A stretch of DNA of 32,190 bases from Hydrocarboniphaga sp. GTDB lineage: Bacteria; Pseudomonadota; Gammaproteobacteria; Nevskiales; Nevskiaceae. The translations under genes were made by a program, and so were the position numbers. Each line of letters starts with the position of its first letter. Within the stretch, counting starts at the first letter, position 1. Under the pieces are notes generated by a model. That model saw nothing but the letters and a program-made list of their open reading frames with translations, made no database searches and was not told where the DNA came from. Below, one piece after another: positions 31,826 through 32,190 of the stretch. The stretch lies in assembly GCF_028291725.1 (NCBI RefSeq), contig NZ_JAQGNT010000075.1, positions 1 through 32,190 on the forward strand, in the 5' to 3' direction.

Positions 31826-32190
31826 TTACAGCTTGCTTTCCAGCTCCGGCACGGCGACGAACAGATCCGCCACCAGGCCGTAGTCGGCAATCTCGAAGAT
31901 CGGCGCCTCCGAGTCCTTGTTGATCGCGACGATGGTGCGCGCGTCCTTGATGCCGGCCAGATGCTGGATCGCGCCCGAGATACCGGCGGCGATGTACAAC
32001 TCCGGCGCGATGATCTTGCCGGTCTGGCCGACCTGCAGATCGTTCGGCGCGTAGCCCGAGTCTACGGCGGCGCGCGATGCACCCACCGCCGCGCCGATCT
32101 TGTCGGCGAGGCTGTAGATGATCTTGAACGCCTCGGTGCTGCCCAGCGCGCGGCCGCCGGAGACGACCTTCTTGGCCGCCTGCAGATCGG
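31826..32190 (-). CDS. etfA: Electron transfer flavoprotein alpha subunit, C-terminal part (5' end outside window)
   Basis: About 121 residues before the right edge. They form the FAD-binding domain of Etf[59 protein letters not shown] and [23 protein letters not shown], ending PELESKL. EtfAB carries electrons from acyl-CoA and other dehydrogenases to the quinone pool. High GC and ordinary codon use show the window has returned to core chromosome. The etfB gene would be expected upstream, outside. Confidence 0.97.
   Translation of the reverse strand, partial: DLQAAKKVVSGGRALGSTEAFKIIYSLADKIGAAVGASRAAVDSGYAPNDLQVGQTGKIIAPELYIAAGISGAIQHLAGIKDARTIVAINKDSEAPIFEIADYGLVADLFVAVPELESKL

Overview
The window looks like chromosome of a high-GC gammaproteobacterium. 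Nevskiales/Solimonadaceae or a related Xanthomonadales-like group is my guess from gene content and protein style; there is no rRNA or other marker to fix it. It has three parts.

Part 1 (1-18.4 kb) is a purine-scavenging locus. In order it holds: xanthine dehydrogenase small subunit (cut by the window edge), 5-hydroxyisourate hydrolase, a BMP-type nucleoside-binding protein, a TonB-dependent receptor, a 'NUP' lipoprotein, two tandem secreted ADGF-type adenosine deaminases, a secreted MTAN/PNP-fold nucleosidase or phosphorylase, a second NUP lipoprotein, an adenine/adenosine deaminase-like protein with a broken HAGE motif, a secreted nucleoside hydrolase, an adenine deaminase translationally coupled to a Rieske oxygenase, and an 8-oxoguanine deaminase. 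Six nucleoside-processing proteins carry Sec or lipoprotein signals, while the base deaminases and oxidases do not. My reading is that nucleosides enter through the outer membrane, are deaminated and split to free base and sugar in the periplasm, and the bases are then deaminated and oxidised to urate and beyond in the cytoplasm. Near-palindromic TTGyryrCAA boxes upstream of the binding protein and in the divergent nucleoside hydrolase/adenine deaminase gap may be the shared operator.

The intergenic gaps of Part 1 are full of palindromes. The main one is a 31-bp REP present in 13 full copies at seven loci, mostly as inverted pairs (REPINs). A RAYT transposase gene sits exactly between two of these pairs. 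A separate 273-bp three-stem palindromic element lies just upstream of uraH.

Part 2 (18.4-24.4 kb) is mixed: an NlpC/P60 hydrolase, a possible minus-strand small RNA with its own terminator, an M14-type zinc hydrolase, a cytochrome P450 with its putidaredoxin-type ferredoxin, a divergent TetR-family regulator with two AGAAC-n3-GTTCT operator candidates between them, and a phosphotransferase-fold protein with an altered catalytic loop.

Part 3 (24.4-31.3 kb) has lower GC and every gene is on the minus strand. I read it as an integron gene-cassette array without a visible integrase. Five of the gaps end in attC-like sites of 75-87 bp, and each intact cassette begins with a core (GTTRRRY-like) that is the inverse of the core at its own end. 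The cargo is: a membrane-anchored protein, a DUF4160/DUF2442 pair, a DUF4156 lipoprotein, a Ser/Thr protein kinase, a nucleotidyltransferase, a cytoplasmic trypsin-like protease and two unknown proteins. A second RAYT, a truncated RAYT copy and a decayed 21-bp tandem repeat have broken into the array. The window ends in the 3' part of etfA.
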